A DNA stretch of 64,000 bases from Mermis nigrescens (lineage: Eukaryota > Nematoda > Enoplea > Mermithida > Mermithidae): positions 2,227,669 to 2,291,668 of the forward strand of contig JAVLUZ010000273.1 of the NCBI GenBank assembly GCA_036768485.1, written 5' to 3'. Shown here in pieces: positions 12,060 through 25,200 of this stretch (position 1 is the first letter of the stretch; the number at the start of each line of letters is the position of its first letter). The position numbers and the translations under genes were made by a program. The notes beneath the pieces are model-generated. The model ran no database searches, was not told where the DNA came from, and saw only the letters and a program-made list of their open reading frames with translations.

Positions 12060-13490
12060 ATGGACCTCTGGAAGCATTTTTGTAGTTCCATTTTGAGCAT
12101 AAATTCAAAAAACTTTGCACTCCAATAGTCTTTGCTTCAGATACACAAACAGAAAATAAAGCAATAACTCTAGTCTCTGAAAGTCTCTTTTTCAAAATTT
12201 GATCTATCAATCGGCACTTCACGCCAGGGTTTAGCTAAAGTTAGAAAGATTGCCAAAGTTGCTTAAAGTTGTTACATTATTTGAATTTTTTGTTCCAGAA
12301 AACATTTTGACTAAAAAGAGACAATGTAAAATGGCGAAAAATGCTTTTCTGCAGGAGAATAGCGTGTTTTTGGATCTTGTATTTTTAACTATTTTGGGAA
12401 AAGTAGGGGTATCGCTCCACTTACGGAAATCCTAGATCCACCACAGTTATGTGATGCAACATGACTGGTCTGGTGTTTAATTTTTCGAGCAAAATGGTCT
12501 CAAAAACTGGCATAAATGAGAAAACAGCGTAAAAACTATGAAAACCCACATTTCCTGATATTAAAAGCACTTTTGTAGAAAACTTGATTTTCACCAAGTT
12601 TCGGCCTTCATTCCGCCTGATTTTCACCAGAAGATTTTTCTATCTTTCCAATCTGAGGGCTGCTACCCCAACACCCCAGCCCCTATCTATACCTATGTGT
12701 GTCTGGTCTTGTATATGCAAAACATGCCCGGTCAGGGGGTAAACCGGTCTAGTAGGCCAAATGTTGAGGTTTTTTTAACCAAAATGACGTCATAAATTGG
12801 TTTAAAAGTTAAATAGTGTTAAGACTATGTAGTTTTTAGTCAATTTCAGGCACTTCTCAAGAAAAACTCTTCATTCGGTTAGACATGCACGTGGAGGATC
12901 CGGATACCCAGAATGGAAAAATGAGAAACTTTAAGCGGAAAATGAGGCAAAACGAACGCCAAACATGGATGGAAATTTCATCAAAAAGTAGTTTAAATTG
13001 ACCTGTAACTGTGTAATAACGTAGTTTTAACGCTGTCTTAGCGCTTTAGTTTTTGAGATCATTCTAGACCAAAAAACTCCATTTTGACCCCAAGATCGAC
13101 TATGCTTTACAATCTGTGGTCCATAGACCCAAACTCCCACACGCCTGTCTAGTCGCACCGCTCGTTAGAATATATATTTTTCACGATTTAAATATTAAGC
13201 GAGTGGGACAAATATTTTTAAAGCTGTATATGATGTCGTGAACCTAAATAAAGATGGAACGACCGAGACAGCCAGAAGCAATATAAAGACATTTTTATCA
13301 CAAAGGGTCTGTGATATTGGATAAATAGACATAAGTTTGTACATGGATAGGAAAATAAACAAATAGCAACGTCAAAACGCTCGTTAGTAAGTCATGTATC
13401 GTACAAGGTAATGCGGCCCTATCAGCTAAATTCGAATTCGAACGAATACCAGTTTGCACTTGAGATCAGTTAGCTTTGTCATCATAAAGC
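12060..13490. other. Intergenic repeats, no gene
   Basis: Holds a repeat that recurs at about 29,290-29,545 and in the E2 intron at 14,220-14,480. Shared pieces include GGAAAATGAGGCAAAA-type and AACGCTGTnTTAnCGC-type sequence, with a CTATGC...ATCTGTGG-like end near 13,095-13,120. No coding sequence recognised. Confidence 0.4.
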
Positions 13491-13498
13491 AAATCAAG

Positions 13499-14937
13499 TC
13501 AATTTGCAGGCTCCCGGGATTCGCCAACTTGTTTTATCGACTCGATCAGGCGTTGTATATAAGATGCCTTGTTCTCCATATATAGTTTGGCCGCCTCGGC
13601 CCGCAGAGCATGTTCAGCATCTGGGCTCGACAGCATAACATCTAATTCGCCGAGGACATCGCGAATTTTCGTGCTAGCGCGCCATGTCCCAGGATTTATT
13701 GTAGGAAAGCACATCCTACCATTCGCTTCGATGTTGGGATGAAAAATCTGAAAATTGGACCTATATAAGATTGAACAAAGATTTGAAGATGGTAAAATCC
13801 GAAAACAGAAACGCTTATCAGTATGTACGGTACCCCGTTTAACAGGATTCTCCCTCTTGAGACAAGTTCGAAGTCCTGGAAGGAGTTCATTTTAGGGTCC
13901 AGAAAGGGGGTACATCATGTTGATTAAAATATGTTATCCACTCTGATTCTGTAGGACTAGGTATATTTCTCCCCTTGGGGCGGTTCATCGTCCCGGAACG
14001 AGGGTTCGTCCATAAGTGAAACGGGATAAAAGACCCCGTCCCGTCTCCAGGAAAATGTCTTCCACTCAAGGGTGTTTTAGGGCCCAGAAATAAGGTACTT
14101 ACGAAGAATATGACGGAACCTATATTCTGCTGAACTAAATCTATTACATGGGCAGTAGCCGAATTCTGGGGGTTTGGGTGATGAAAAAACGGCAAAAATT
14201 CCCGAAAAACACGTCAAAATTCAACCTTGGGTGGAATCTATCGACGTGTAGTTTTGTCTTATAGGCCTCCCCATGAAAAACGGAAAATTTTCAAGGAAAA
14301 AAACAAATTAAAGGCCAAAATTGCGTGAAATTGAAAATATTCTGCACAAGTCCTTGAAATTGACCCATAACTGTGGATTAAAATACATGGTTTTTATATT
14401 AGTTTTTTATACCATAAAAAGCACTCTGGTAGAGCCCTATATTGTTGACCGACCACGCTGTCCATGCTTTTTACTATAGAGGTCTGGCTTTTTTTGAGCA
14501 TTCTACTTCGTTGGTAAAGTACGCCCGACATACAGCAAAAGTACATAGGTACCTACCTACCAGTGACTCATAACTTCTGCACGCATGTAGGTACACTAAG
14601 GATATCGCCTGAAGACAGAATCCGGCTTAGACTATTTTAAAGACATTTTAAAAGATATTTCAAAGCAACTTCTCTTATCAAAATTGTTTCCAACAAGCGC
14701 ACTGAAGCTGAAATCTGCACTTACCGCCTTTTCAAATTTGACATCTGGTGGCTTGAATGGATATTCGGGAGGAAAAGTAATCTTCAAACGGAAAGCCGCG
14801 TGAGCAAACAATTCACCACTGGGCAAAAGCCGCAAAGTCCACTCCTTGATATCTTTTTCGTTGATTGTCACCTTATCTACAATAGATGGCGGCTGACTCA
14901 TAAATTCTTGCACTTCTTTCTTCAAGCGCGCACCCAT
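13499..14937 (-). CDS. Ubiquitin-conjugating enzyme E2, UBE2L3-like (two exons, complete)
   Basis: Exons 14937-14725 and 13747-13499 (coding order) encode 153 residues; human UBE2L3 has 154. Exon 1 gives YPFKPPDVKFEKA and stops at GCG|GTAAGT. Exon 2 starts after TTTTCAG with IFHPNIEANGRMCFPTINP. Both junctions are phase 0. The start Met is set by an in-frame TAA nine bases upstream. Conserved features: HPN motif (residues 74-76), catalytic Cys84, and Phe61 in YPFKPP, which contacts HECT/RBR E3s. Pro86 and His117 match UBE2L3 Pro88 and His119, which are linked to that enzyme's preference for cysteine transfer to HECT and RBR ligases rather than direct lysine transfer. The N-terminal helix and C-terminus are diverged. 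The product would act in the cytosol or nucleus, taking ubiquitin from E1. The 977-bp intron holds repeat fragments only. Confidence 0.93.
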
Positions 14938-14939
14938 TC

Positions 14940-15639
14940 TCGTTTAGTATGATAAATGCAAATCAGATAAGCATTAATAAATGCATAAATAAGAGGTGTA
15001 AAGAGCTTATATTAATGTAACAATTGTAATACGTAAAATTTAAAATGCAAGTTCCAGGTTAAAAAGAGACTAAGATGCATTTTTTAACGTAGATAGCGCA
15101 TAGTCGCACGGGAACAACATGAGCAATAACTAGATTTTGGGAGTCCAATTGGGGCGAAATAGGACCAGAAGTCCAATTATAAAGTAGTGCTGTGGTTGTT
15201 ATGAGGTGGTAACCCCTTTGTAGATAAATGTAAGCTCTTGTGCTTTTATTTATAATTTTTAAACTTACAAATTCTAAGCGCTTAGTTACCTCTAATGTAA
15301 ATAAAGTACAAGTGTAAACTAAGTGTTCTTGCTTAACTAATACTATTTTTGCTAGCTTCTCTTATGAAAGCTTAAGTGGTACATCTGTACATATCAAGCA
15401 CTTAATCGTGAAGCACAGCTGCCTATAGTCTGTTTCAATTATTTGAGAGCTTTTTAGTTAATTCTTTTAAGGGCTACAGTAAGCGAAACAAGACGAATTA
15501 CTGTAATTCGGCAGATCAGCTCAGTGAGGGCGAGTGGCTGGAATTCTTTCCATTTGTAATGCAATTTCGCCTACTATAAATTTAATTCAGGCATTTAATC
15601 AGTACTGGGACATACTACAGTAAGTGCGCTAAATAAAAA
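14940..15639. other. E2 upstream region, no gene
   Basis: Presumably contains the promoter and any 5' UTR of the E2 gene, which is read leftward. I see no convincing core promoter or upstream exon. Confidence 0.3.
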
Positions 15640-15716
15640 GCTATCGGGTGGAATCGAACCCGGTTGCTTCGACACGACTAGCAGACGTTTTATTTTACCA
15701 CTGAGCTATCAGGGAG
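15640..15716 (-). pseudogene. tRNA-like relic or tRNA-derived repeat
   Basis: On the minus strand it reads TAGCTCAGTGGTA (an A-box match), then a CTGCTAG loop with a GCT triplet in the anticodon place, then GGTTCGATTCC (a B-box match), with a T run just after. The acceptor stem and T stem do not pair properly, and there is no long variable arm as a Ser tRNA would need. I read it as a degraded tRNA or a SINE head, not a working tRNA. Confidence 0.5.
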
Positions 15717-15719
15717 TTC

Positions 15720-17213
15720 GCGGCGTTTCTTAACATTTTAGTCTATTGTGTTTAAAGTGTTAACTTAGGATAAGCTGAATGCGCGATTTTTATCTGTAAG
15801 TTGATTAATCTGCTGGAAGACGAGAATAAATTATGTCGCAAAAATGTTATTGAAAAACCCTTCTCTGCTACGTAACTACAGTGAGATCTAGAGAAATACA
15901 GTAAATAAGAAAGCAGGAGTTACTGTAGCCTCCGAAAACATTTACTGAAAAAGCTATAGGATAAATGGAACAGACTATAGATATCTCGCTAGATCGGTAT
16001 TCAGATTTTCTCGCAGAAAAGAATCACGTAAGTTGTAAACTGCAAAGCTGAAAGACAAGATGTATGCTTGGAAAGTAGCTAATATCTCAATATCATTTGT
16101 AATGTGCGTTTTCAACTCATCAAAATCTATCGAAAACTTCTCCAAAAAAATAAGGAAGATTCAAATGATTGTGTGACGTTTAATTTTATAATCTATGTGG
16201 CGTTTTCATTGCACAAAAGCTTCATTTAATTCGTAAACACTTTAGACGGTACATAAGTGTATTAAATAACATGAGCACAACGAAAGCGTTAGGTTATTGC
16301 TTCGCGCACAGGAATCAAATCGAATGAGCTACGTACGTTGCAACATACTGTTCGGTGAAAAGCACAAACTAAACCACAATTAATACGAAGAAGTGAAGGA
16401 ACATAAAACACGAAATGCCTTTGAAAAAACTCTGGGATTCGCAGTACTACGAAGTCGATATTCAATTAACAATACGAACAACATTAAGACACAAAAAGAA
16501 AACAACATGTAAATAGTTTACTTCAGAAGCGAGTGAAGTTGAAATGGAGTTAAGTTAGGTTAATTAAAAGTTTTAATTAATTAATTAAAATTAATTTTTC
16601 GATTAATTAAAAGTCAATCAACCATACTTAAAAAGCTATTGTCAATGATACCAGGTACGTTTAAAAAATGATTTACCATTTTTATAACTTACAAGTTTAT
16701 TTATTGATTTAAATGTTACAAGGCGATTTGAAAATTTCGTCGAAGCAAAAGTATAACTATTTCGCCTATGCTTTCCAAAAAGGCTTAGAATTCAATATCT
16801 TAGCGATGATTTTTCAGAGACAAGGTTTTAGAGCAGGAGGGGTGATATATTTAATGTTGCAACTTTTTCATGGCAACAAACAACAGAATTTATATATAGC
16901 AAACAGAAAAAGATTTTTTACAATTCCACAAACAGCTAAAAAATTTAATTCGTAAGAAAAGCCGCTCAAAAAGAGGGATTAACTTTAAATTTCTTCATAA
17001 GCAGATGCAACTTTGACTCACAAGAACTAAAATGTAATTGCATACTTGAACAAAATAAATTCACGACTAAATAAATACACGACGAAAATCTAACCTGAGT
17101 TACGCAATACTACGGAAATACTTAAACGACGTGGCTTGCCTGAATGGAATTCAACAAATATATAACTTGAAGATTCATATTTTAAAATTTTTAGCATTGT
17201 TCGAAAGCAATTT
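15720..17213. other. Intergenic DNA, no gene
   Basis: AT-rich unique-looking sequence, including a palindromic TTAATTAA-rich stretch at 16,560-16,610. Nothing coding recognised; the open frame on + at 16,713-16,955 has no known domain. Confidence 0.4.
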
Positions 17214-17221
17214 GTTCCTTG

Positions 17222-17829
17222 CAGTGGCGATCTAGGATTTTCCTAAGGGAGGGGGGCGGTATCCCAAGTTTTCCAAAAACAGTCAAAATAGGCCCGAAAA
17301 TTTGCCCTTACGCGCGAAATAGCGCTTTCCGGTGTTTTACATTGTATACTTTTACATAAAATCACTGTTGACGCAATATTTTTTCCAAAAAATTTAAAAT
17401 TTTCGACAATTTTGTGCGAAAAAATCATTAAATTTCTTGGACTTTAACAAAAATTTGGCGCAAAGCGCCGTGAATTTGTGAAATTAAGGCAGATAGACGT
17501 CTAGAAGCATAATTTACTGCTTGATTTCCTGTATTAATTTCATTTGATGCGGAACATCGAAATTTTTAATTGAAAATAGAAGAAAACTATGCAAAAATAG
17601 CTGTTTCTGCAGTTATAATTGTTTTGAAACCTACATGAACAGAAAATGGCTTCCAGGTCGCAAAGAAAGTAAATAAATGTCAATAATAGGTATCGTCCGG
17701 GGCGTAGCGCCGGAAATATTTGAGAAATTATGGTCACTGAGGGCCGATCATTGCAAATTGCTCATCCATTCTTTATCTCGCCAAATATTTTTGGCTAAGG
17801 GGAGGGCGCCCCCTTGAAATCCGCCCCTA
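17222..17829 (-). mobile_element. 608-bp hAT-like element of the GGCGGATTT family
   Basis: Bounded by perfect 8-bp target-site duplications GTTCCTTG at 17,214-17,221 and 17,830-17,837. The ends CAGTGGCGATCTAGG and AATCCGCCCCTA form short imperfect inverted repeats. It is the inverse of the copy at 44,874-45,893. No transposase. It lies between the E2 and intersectin genes. Confidence 0.9.
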
Positions 17830-17839
17830 GTTCCTTGTA

Positions 17840-18930
17840 TATCAGCGCAGCGTATTGTTTAATAAAATAACCAATGTCTGCAAACTTATGACGCTAGAAT
17901 ATCCACTTTTATAACAAAATCAAAAGTACAAAATGCAAGTATCGCCACGCTACCATGCTTCCTTCAAACTTTTATCAAAGATTAATAACCATACATTCTC
18001 GCTTAGTGAGTGTTCATATGTATAAATTTCCGGTAATATAAACGAGCGAGTGAGGAATGTTACAGGCCAACTTAATTTATTCAGCATGCTGTTGCTTCGT
18101 GATAATTTCATGCTTAACACGATAAGAGCAGGATTAACAAATTCATAGAACAAATAAGTCATCAATGTCGACGTTGGCTGTCAAGTAAAATTCAGACATT
18201 GAATCGAATCGGCAAGTTTTTGCAATTTAAGTACCAAAACACCGCATTAAAGCGTCTTCCGGCCTGAAAGTCAGAGATTGCTGTATGATAGTAATTCGGA
18301 AAAACAACAACAATATGTATATAAATAGTAAAATAGATATTAAATAGTAAAATATATTAATAATATCACTTTTCATTAATTAATAATTAGTTATAGATAA
18401 AAACGATATTATTAACAAATGACAATTGGAACCATTTATAGGGCAATTCGCAGATATAGAAACATACTTAAAATACAGAGAGATACAAAATACTAACACG
18501 TACAAATTCAAACTTTCCCTCAATTCGCTTTGATTGATCTATCAAGGCTAACAAAATAAAATTCAAGTAAACGGAGAAGAGCGCATGCAGGAAAAAGCCT
18601 ATATATGCCTAATTGTTTTTGCTACACTTCAAGAGGCAAGTATCATCTGGAATAGACCGAAGCTTTTGATTCGTTGAGAGCACATATGATAATTTTTAGC
18701 GATTTTTAAAATTTTCAACACCATTTTTTTAACAAAATAAAGGAAATTGTCTATCGATTGTAAATTGATGCAGACATTTCGTGCCTTTTCAGTTCTTATA
18801 CTTATACCGTTTTTAAGCTATTCCAGCTCGACTAATTCCCTAGAATTTTGGAGAAATTCAGTCGCAGTGCACCTGCTGACGACTAGCAAAATAATGTTCT
18901 TCGGCGAAGCGTAAAATTACGCTCGTAAAG
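17840..18930. other. Intergenic DNA downstream of intersectin
   Basis: No gene recognised. AT-rich, with simple AT runs at 18,310-18,420. Confidence 0.4.
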
Positions 18931-18939
18931 CACTATTGT

Positions 18940-18945
18940 TTTATT
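18940..18945 (-). terminator. Candidate polyadenylation signal of intersectin
   Basis: TTTATT on the plus strand, read as AATAAA on the minus strand, 90 bp after the intersectin stop codon. Its position is right for a short 3' UTR. Confidence 0.5.
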
Positions 18946-19034
18946 CTTTTGGTCTTTTAAGAGGAAATGCCTCAACGTACACGTTTGATTTCTTACATTT
19001 TTTACATACTTACTATTTTACATTTTTGGAAAAA

Positions 19035-19259
19035 TCAAGCGACGTCCAGCATTTGAACAACAAATTTGATAACCACGTGTCCCCCGGGACCTTCGGATCC
19101 CCGACTATTGGAAATTGGTTCTGCGGCTTCCAACGGCCTCAGGGGCAATTGTTTGATAGCCGGATTTTTGTGCGAGCCCGACATACGCAGCATATCTTCT
19201 ACGGGTAGTCGGGCCTGACCCACGCATATGTTAGGCGCGTAATAATGTTCAATGTAGAC
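19035..19259 (-). CDS. Intersectin exon L: end of C2 and stop
   Basis: Acceptor CTTTGCGCAG, phase 0. Starts [20 protein letters not shown], which aligns with the strand containing FLG(R/Q)...I in C2 domains, and ends [15 protein letters not shown] before TGA (19,037-19,035). The closing strand resembles GEIVVRLDLQLF of vertebrate intersectin. An AATAAA follows 90 bp later. Confidence 0.88.
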   Translation of the reverse strand, partial: VYIEHYYAPNICVGQARLPVEDMLRMSGSHKNPAIKQLPLRPLEAAEPISNSRGSEGPGGHVVIKFVVQMLDVA

Positions 19260-22063
19260 CTGCGCAAAGACCACTTCACTTACAAAAATCGAAGCAAAAA
19301 GCGGTTTTGGAGAAACAGCCGACCTAAGATAGGCCTCCTGCGCAATCCCCCCTTGCTTGTATGATCGCATGCGCCAAAAGGGCGTAAATCTCTTTAATTT
19401 TGAAAGTAAGTCAAAAAAAGACAATGGAACAGCTAGAAACAGTAGATTTATACATAAATCATGCACGTAATACCGTTAATGCTATTATATACTAGACTGC
19501 CGATTTGTACCATTTGATAAGTTTGATAATTTATAGTAACGTTTAATACAATGCTTCTTATACGATGAGAAGAGCATCTATGCAATCTCATAGTAAAAAA
19601 TTAGAAAGGTGCGGTTGAGTATTAACGGAAAATTAGAGGGCTAAAACAAAGATGGGTTGTTTAGAAAGTAGCCAAGAAGGATTATGAAGTAGGCTGTGTA
19701 TATCTGGGGTGGATCCTGCGCATACATGCACAGCATGGAAATTCTGGGGGTGGGATGAACCCCTAAAGTGCTTTTTGGGCCTAAAAATGCAGGGTACGCG
19801 TCAAAAACACCGCTTATCTGGCGTTCCTGACGATGTTCTATCTTTCTAGAGCATAAAAACATGAAAAAATAAAAAAGTCGAATAAATTGAGCAAAATATA
19901 GTCAAAGCATGAGTATGTGGCGCGAAGCGCCGAAAAATTGGACACTGAAATTTTCGGAATCTATCGAAAAAAATCGCGAATTCTGGCGAGAGTGAAAACA
20001 TTTCTGTAGGGGTGAGGTGAAAATTTGGGGGGGGGGGTGAAACCCCCAGAGATCATGTATGGCCTTGCGAACTCCTCTTGCTAGGTACAGTACATGCACG
20101 ATACGGTATATGCATTCTCTTTATAACATTTAAATCCCAAATGTAAATATTCGGATGATGAATTAGTTCTTCCTGGCTAAGTTGAGTGAACAAGTTGAAT
20201 AATAAACGAAAATCAAATTTAAAAAAAACGTGTTGAACGTACGGACCTTAAGTTCAAACGATGCGCTTGTATCTTCTAGCAAAAACTGGGTTGAAACAAG
20301 GGCATTCGCAGGGGTACTGACTCCGACTGGACCAAAATTGGTGCCGTAGTCACCGCGAACCGATTCATTATTGCCATCAATACGCTTTATAAATCGTTGG
20401 CCGTCGCCAACGGACAAAACTAAATTGAATGAACATGAGTACGTACCAGTGTTTTTTTGTACAAGGTCCATTTGTACATGTACAAAGATGGTCCCCAAAA
20501 GTCTTTGTACACACAAATTTTTAGGTACTATAATATGGTACAGTAGCGATTTTAGTGTGATAAAAACAGAGTTGTTCGACTTTTGGTAGTGTATTTTAAC
20601 TAATTTCTGGGCCTCAAAGGGCAAAAATCACTAAGAATCGTCTCAAAACGGTGACATTTTTTCCTTTTGAAATGCAATTTCTGCCATTATAAAGATATAT
20701 AGAACACACAAGTACACATTTCGGCGTGGAGCGCCGAAAATTTTGCAAATTTTAGACTTTTTTTGCAATTTTCGTCTTCTCAAAAATCTTTGTACATGTA
20801 CAAAGACGGTCCCGAAAAGTCTTTGTACATCGGGAAAAAATCTCGGTCGAATACGAAAAAAGCGTGTTACGTACTTATGTACATGCACGTAATGTACACG
20901 AATAAATAAGTACAAAAAGGTCAAAGTTTACTTGCAATCATCCGGCTATGATTACACGACGTACGACAACTATTTATCAGTCATAGAATCTTTACATTCT
21001 TATTTAAATTTAAGTATAATTAATTTAATTAAAATCATTTATCACTACAAATGATCTCTCTTATTATGGTCTCTTACACATTTATAAGTTTTTAATAAGT
21101 TTTGACACGAAGCATGCACAGCATGAGATTTGGGGAGAAAAGGGGTTAAATTCTAGAAAGTCATTTTTGGGCCCAAAACATGATGGATAGCGTCAGAAAC
21201 ATCGTTTTTCGGTGTTTCTGACGATGCTCATATCTTTCTGAAGCGTAAAAACGGAAAATTTCGAAAAAAATAAGAAAAGTCGAACAAATTGAACAAACTA
21301 TAGTCACAACACGAGTATATGGCGCGAAGCGTCGAATATTTGAAACTTTTGAGCAAATAAATAGCTAAAACGTTTGAAAAGCACCCTTTCTATGAACTTT
21401 TAGGAAATTTTTGAAAGCATTGAAAAATCGCGAAATCTGAGGAGACGAATAAATTCATGGGGGGGTGAAAACCCCCACAACTATACATGGGCATGGGGAG
21501 GAGTGAGAGGGGGTATTGTTACCCCATGAGCTTTAAAGAAAGTGATGGATATATAACTATTTTGACTGAAAAGACATTGCTATATAGCCTTTTTTAAGCT
21601 CAAAAAGCTAGCTAAATAGCCTTTTTTGACTCAGAAACATACATCTCGCGTGAGTTCAGAAATGCTATAAGGTTATTTTTTCTGAGTTTCAAAAGGATTC
21701 ATATTATTTTTCCGACTTTAAAAAAGGATAAATAGCTATTTTAGTACAAAAAGGTTAAATAGATATGTTTGTGAGTTCAAAAGGACTATATATTGGCCAC
21801 AAATGCTTGAAAACGATGGTTAGCGATAATGCCGTTTTACGCTGTAAAATCGTTTTTTACAAATCACTTAGCTATCTCCAAGTTTTTGATTTTTACCCTC
21901 AAGAAAATTTGTCCTCGCGCACGTATGTCCAACCCCCTAAGATCATGTGTATTTATCACTACCTTTTCTCAATATCAAATGTTACTCTGATTTCAATATC
22001 AAATGGAGCCAGATATAACGGTGAAAAGACAAAGGTAGTTAGTAACAATACTATTTATTATTA

Positions 22064-22138
<75 letters not shown>

Positions 22139-22172
22139 CTATTATTATTATTATCACTATTATTATTATCAC

Positions 22173-22247
<75 letters not shown>

Positions 22248-25200
22248 CGTCATCATAATAATAATAATATTATAATAATAATGACAACAATTATATTATT
22301 ATTAAAATTAATATTAATATTATGCACTGTACTATTAATTATCACTTTGCTATTTGCTTTTAATGTCATAAATAGTGGGAGGAAGTTAAGAGACGATGCG
22401 GAAATATAAAAAAATCGTGCTGTTAGTAAACGGAAAGTAAAAAGACGCGAGACATTGAACGATGTACCTGTGAAGAATTATATTATCAGATATAAGTACA
22501 TATTTATGAGTCGCAATCAGTCGGAATGTTTTTTTGAATTTTTTCTTTAAACTTCATCATTGTGTAAGGATTTCAGAATAATGGACAAAGAGCTAGTATC
22601 CCAGGCAGTCAAGAAAAGAGCCGGGATATTTGTGCCTGAAATATTGATCGTATATGAAAGTTAATCAATGTACTGTATGATCTATATAAGAAGAGCAGAT
22701 CATGTTGGTTTGACCGAAAATGCAAGTTACAGAAAAGCTACATCGCTCAAAATGAAGTGATTAGGAGAATTAATTAGATTAACGACTTAAAAAATCGCTC
22801 GTTAATATTCAAAATGCCGACCAATTACTTACTACGTGGATGATCTCAATCTAAAGGTGGATTACCATACGTGGACAGCATCGAAATTCTGGGGGGTGCA
22901 AGATTTTTCAAAGATTAAAAAATAATCTTTAAAATGGTGGTAGGGTTAAAAAACACCATTTTTCAACGTTCCTCCTCGAGTCTATCCATTGGCATCAAAA
23001 AATTTGCGAAAAACACGAAAAAAAATTTCAAAAATTCAATTCTGGGGGAATATTCGGCTTTCTGGGGGGTGTATACCACACCTGGGCGTGGGTTTAGGGG
23101 GTATGCACCCCCCGAGAAACCAAAATACCCCCAAGAAATCAAAATACCCCCCCAATTCAATTTTTAAAATTTTTTTCCGTTTTTTCGCAATTTTTTGATG
23201 CCAATAGATAGTGCTCAATGAGTAACGTCGGAGAATGGTGTTTTTTCGCCATACCACCACTTTTAAGGCCATATTTGACCTTTATAAAATCTTGCACCCC
23301 CCAGAATTTTCTTGCTGCCCACGTATGGTGTATACCCCAAACACCCCCCACACCCACGTGTGTGGATTACCAAGAAATAAATGATATGACTTCGACGGAG
23401 CTGGAATATGTAAATTTTTCAGAGAAACGACGTCCATTAGCAGACGGCCAATGGTATGTTTCGAAGGAATAGTTTTGGCGCCACTGGCTCCTTCCGGGGT
23501 CAAAGGGCAATGTTGACCGGCGTAATCCTGCTTGGCCTGTTTGATAGCTTTTTCTAATTGTTTTGTCCACAGAAGCCGATTGTTACTCGAAAGCGCCTTT
23601 AAGCTTATGATAGATTCGCCGGTGTTCAAGGCAAAAAGCGTATCGTCGCCGGATTCCACGCCGGTCAAATTGACGGGCAGCTGCAAATTTGCCTTGCGCA
23701 GTAAAATTGGCTGTTTGTATAAGGAAAACGTAAATTCGGAATGACAAGTCAATTTGAAATCCATTGGTTTATCGATCGAATCGTCAGGCGTAGTGAACAT
23801 AAGTAGATCGTTAAAAAGCAGTCCTGCAAGAAATTAATGCCGATTTAATTTTATTAAGTGTTTCTCAAATAAATTTTGTACCTATGAACACATAATAGCT
23901 CGCTCAGGCGTTTAATACTTTACTTCATGCGAAGTTGAGTTGCTTGGATAATATATATTAGAAAATTTTTTTAATTCACCAAAATATGCACGCATCGATG
24001 ATCAAGGCAAGTTGAACGAAAGAATAAAAAGAAAACGAACAACAAAAAAATAAGCTGAAGAAATAATTAAACATATATAAAATGAGCAATTTTAAAAATG
24101 TTATTCAACGATTATTATGTTAAGCTCGAAATTTTTGACTCAAACTTTATCTTCCAAAATTTTTTAAAGATATCTTGTAAATTTGATTATTTAAAATTAA
24201 CAACTATTTACACTTTAGCTCACGTTTCATTTGAAACATGGTTAATGAATACATCGGCAGAATAATAATAATAAAATTATCCAATAGACATATGTACGTG
24301 ACAGGTCAAAATTAAAAGCAGTATTCCGGAATTTGGATAAATACATGAGAAAAATAAGAAACAACTGAGATGTAATAAGATGGCCAAAGCTTCAACATAA
24401 TAAGGATACAACTTCCATTATTTTTATGCATGTACATAGGTTGTGAGTTCATCTTCCGGTCCGAGAAGTACGTAAATAACAATTCAGTGTCGTCGACTCA
24501 CTTAAGGGAAGTAATGTGCCGCCAACGCAGACATGTATCAACTCGACATTTGGGGTGGGGGTCCTCAACCATTTGAGAAGGAAGAATTAAATAACCTCCA
24601 ATTTAGGGCCAAAAATAGCACGGAACACCTAAAAGTGACCGAAAACGAAAGTTTTTGACAAAAATGGGGAGGAGTCTAATATTTTATGGCTTCAAGGGGA
24701 TGGAGGGACGACCGAATTTGGCTGGAAGGAGCTCCCAAAAACCCGTGCTACAATTATACGCCAACTGCTAACTAATGACGACTAAATGTAGAGAAAATTT
24801 TCATTGAAAAAATCAAAAAACCGAACAATAATTTCCTCAATGAAAATTTGCGACGTGCGATTCAAAAAATAAGCAATGGAGCAGGAGGATCCGATGTCCA
24901 CCGGGAAAAAGATTACCTTTTAAATCTTCTCGGGAGATGGCTTTCACCCCCCTGAAAAATTTTCACCCCCCAGAAAATTTTTTACCCCACCAGAATTAGC
25001 AATTTTTCAAAATTTACCAGAAACGTAAAAAAACCCGTAGAAAATGTGCTTTTTAAAGCGTTTCAAAACCATCTATTTGCTTAAAAGTGTCAAATGTTCG
25101 GAGCTTCGCGCCATATACTCATGTTGTGTTCAGTTTGTTCGACTTTTTTAAAATTTTTTTCCGAAATTTTTCACGATCTTATGCTCCAGAAAAGAGCGTG

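Noticed and set aside
21765..22409. 214-codon open frame on + with a long poly-Tyr run
   Set aside because: Created by the (ATT)n microsatellite; no domain outside the repeat.
22858..23370. Whole intron J-K as a pure introner element
   Set aside because: The element ends at 22,866 and the next exon starts 2.4 kb later at 20,419, so only the 5' border, not the whole intron, coincides with the insertion.
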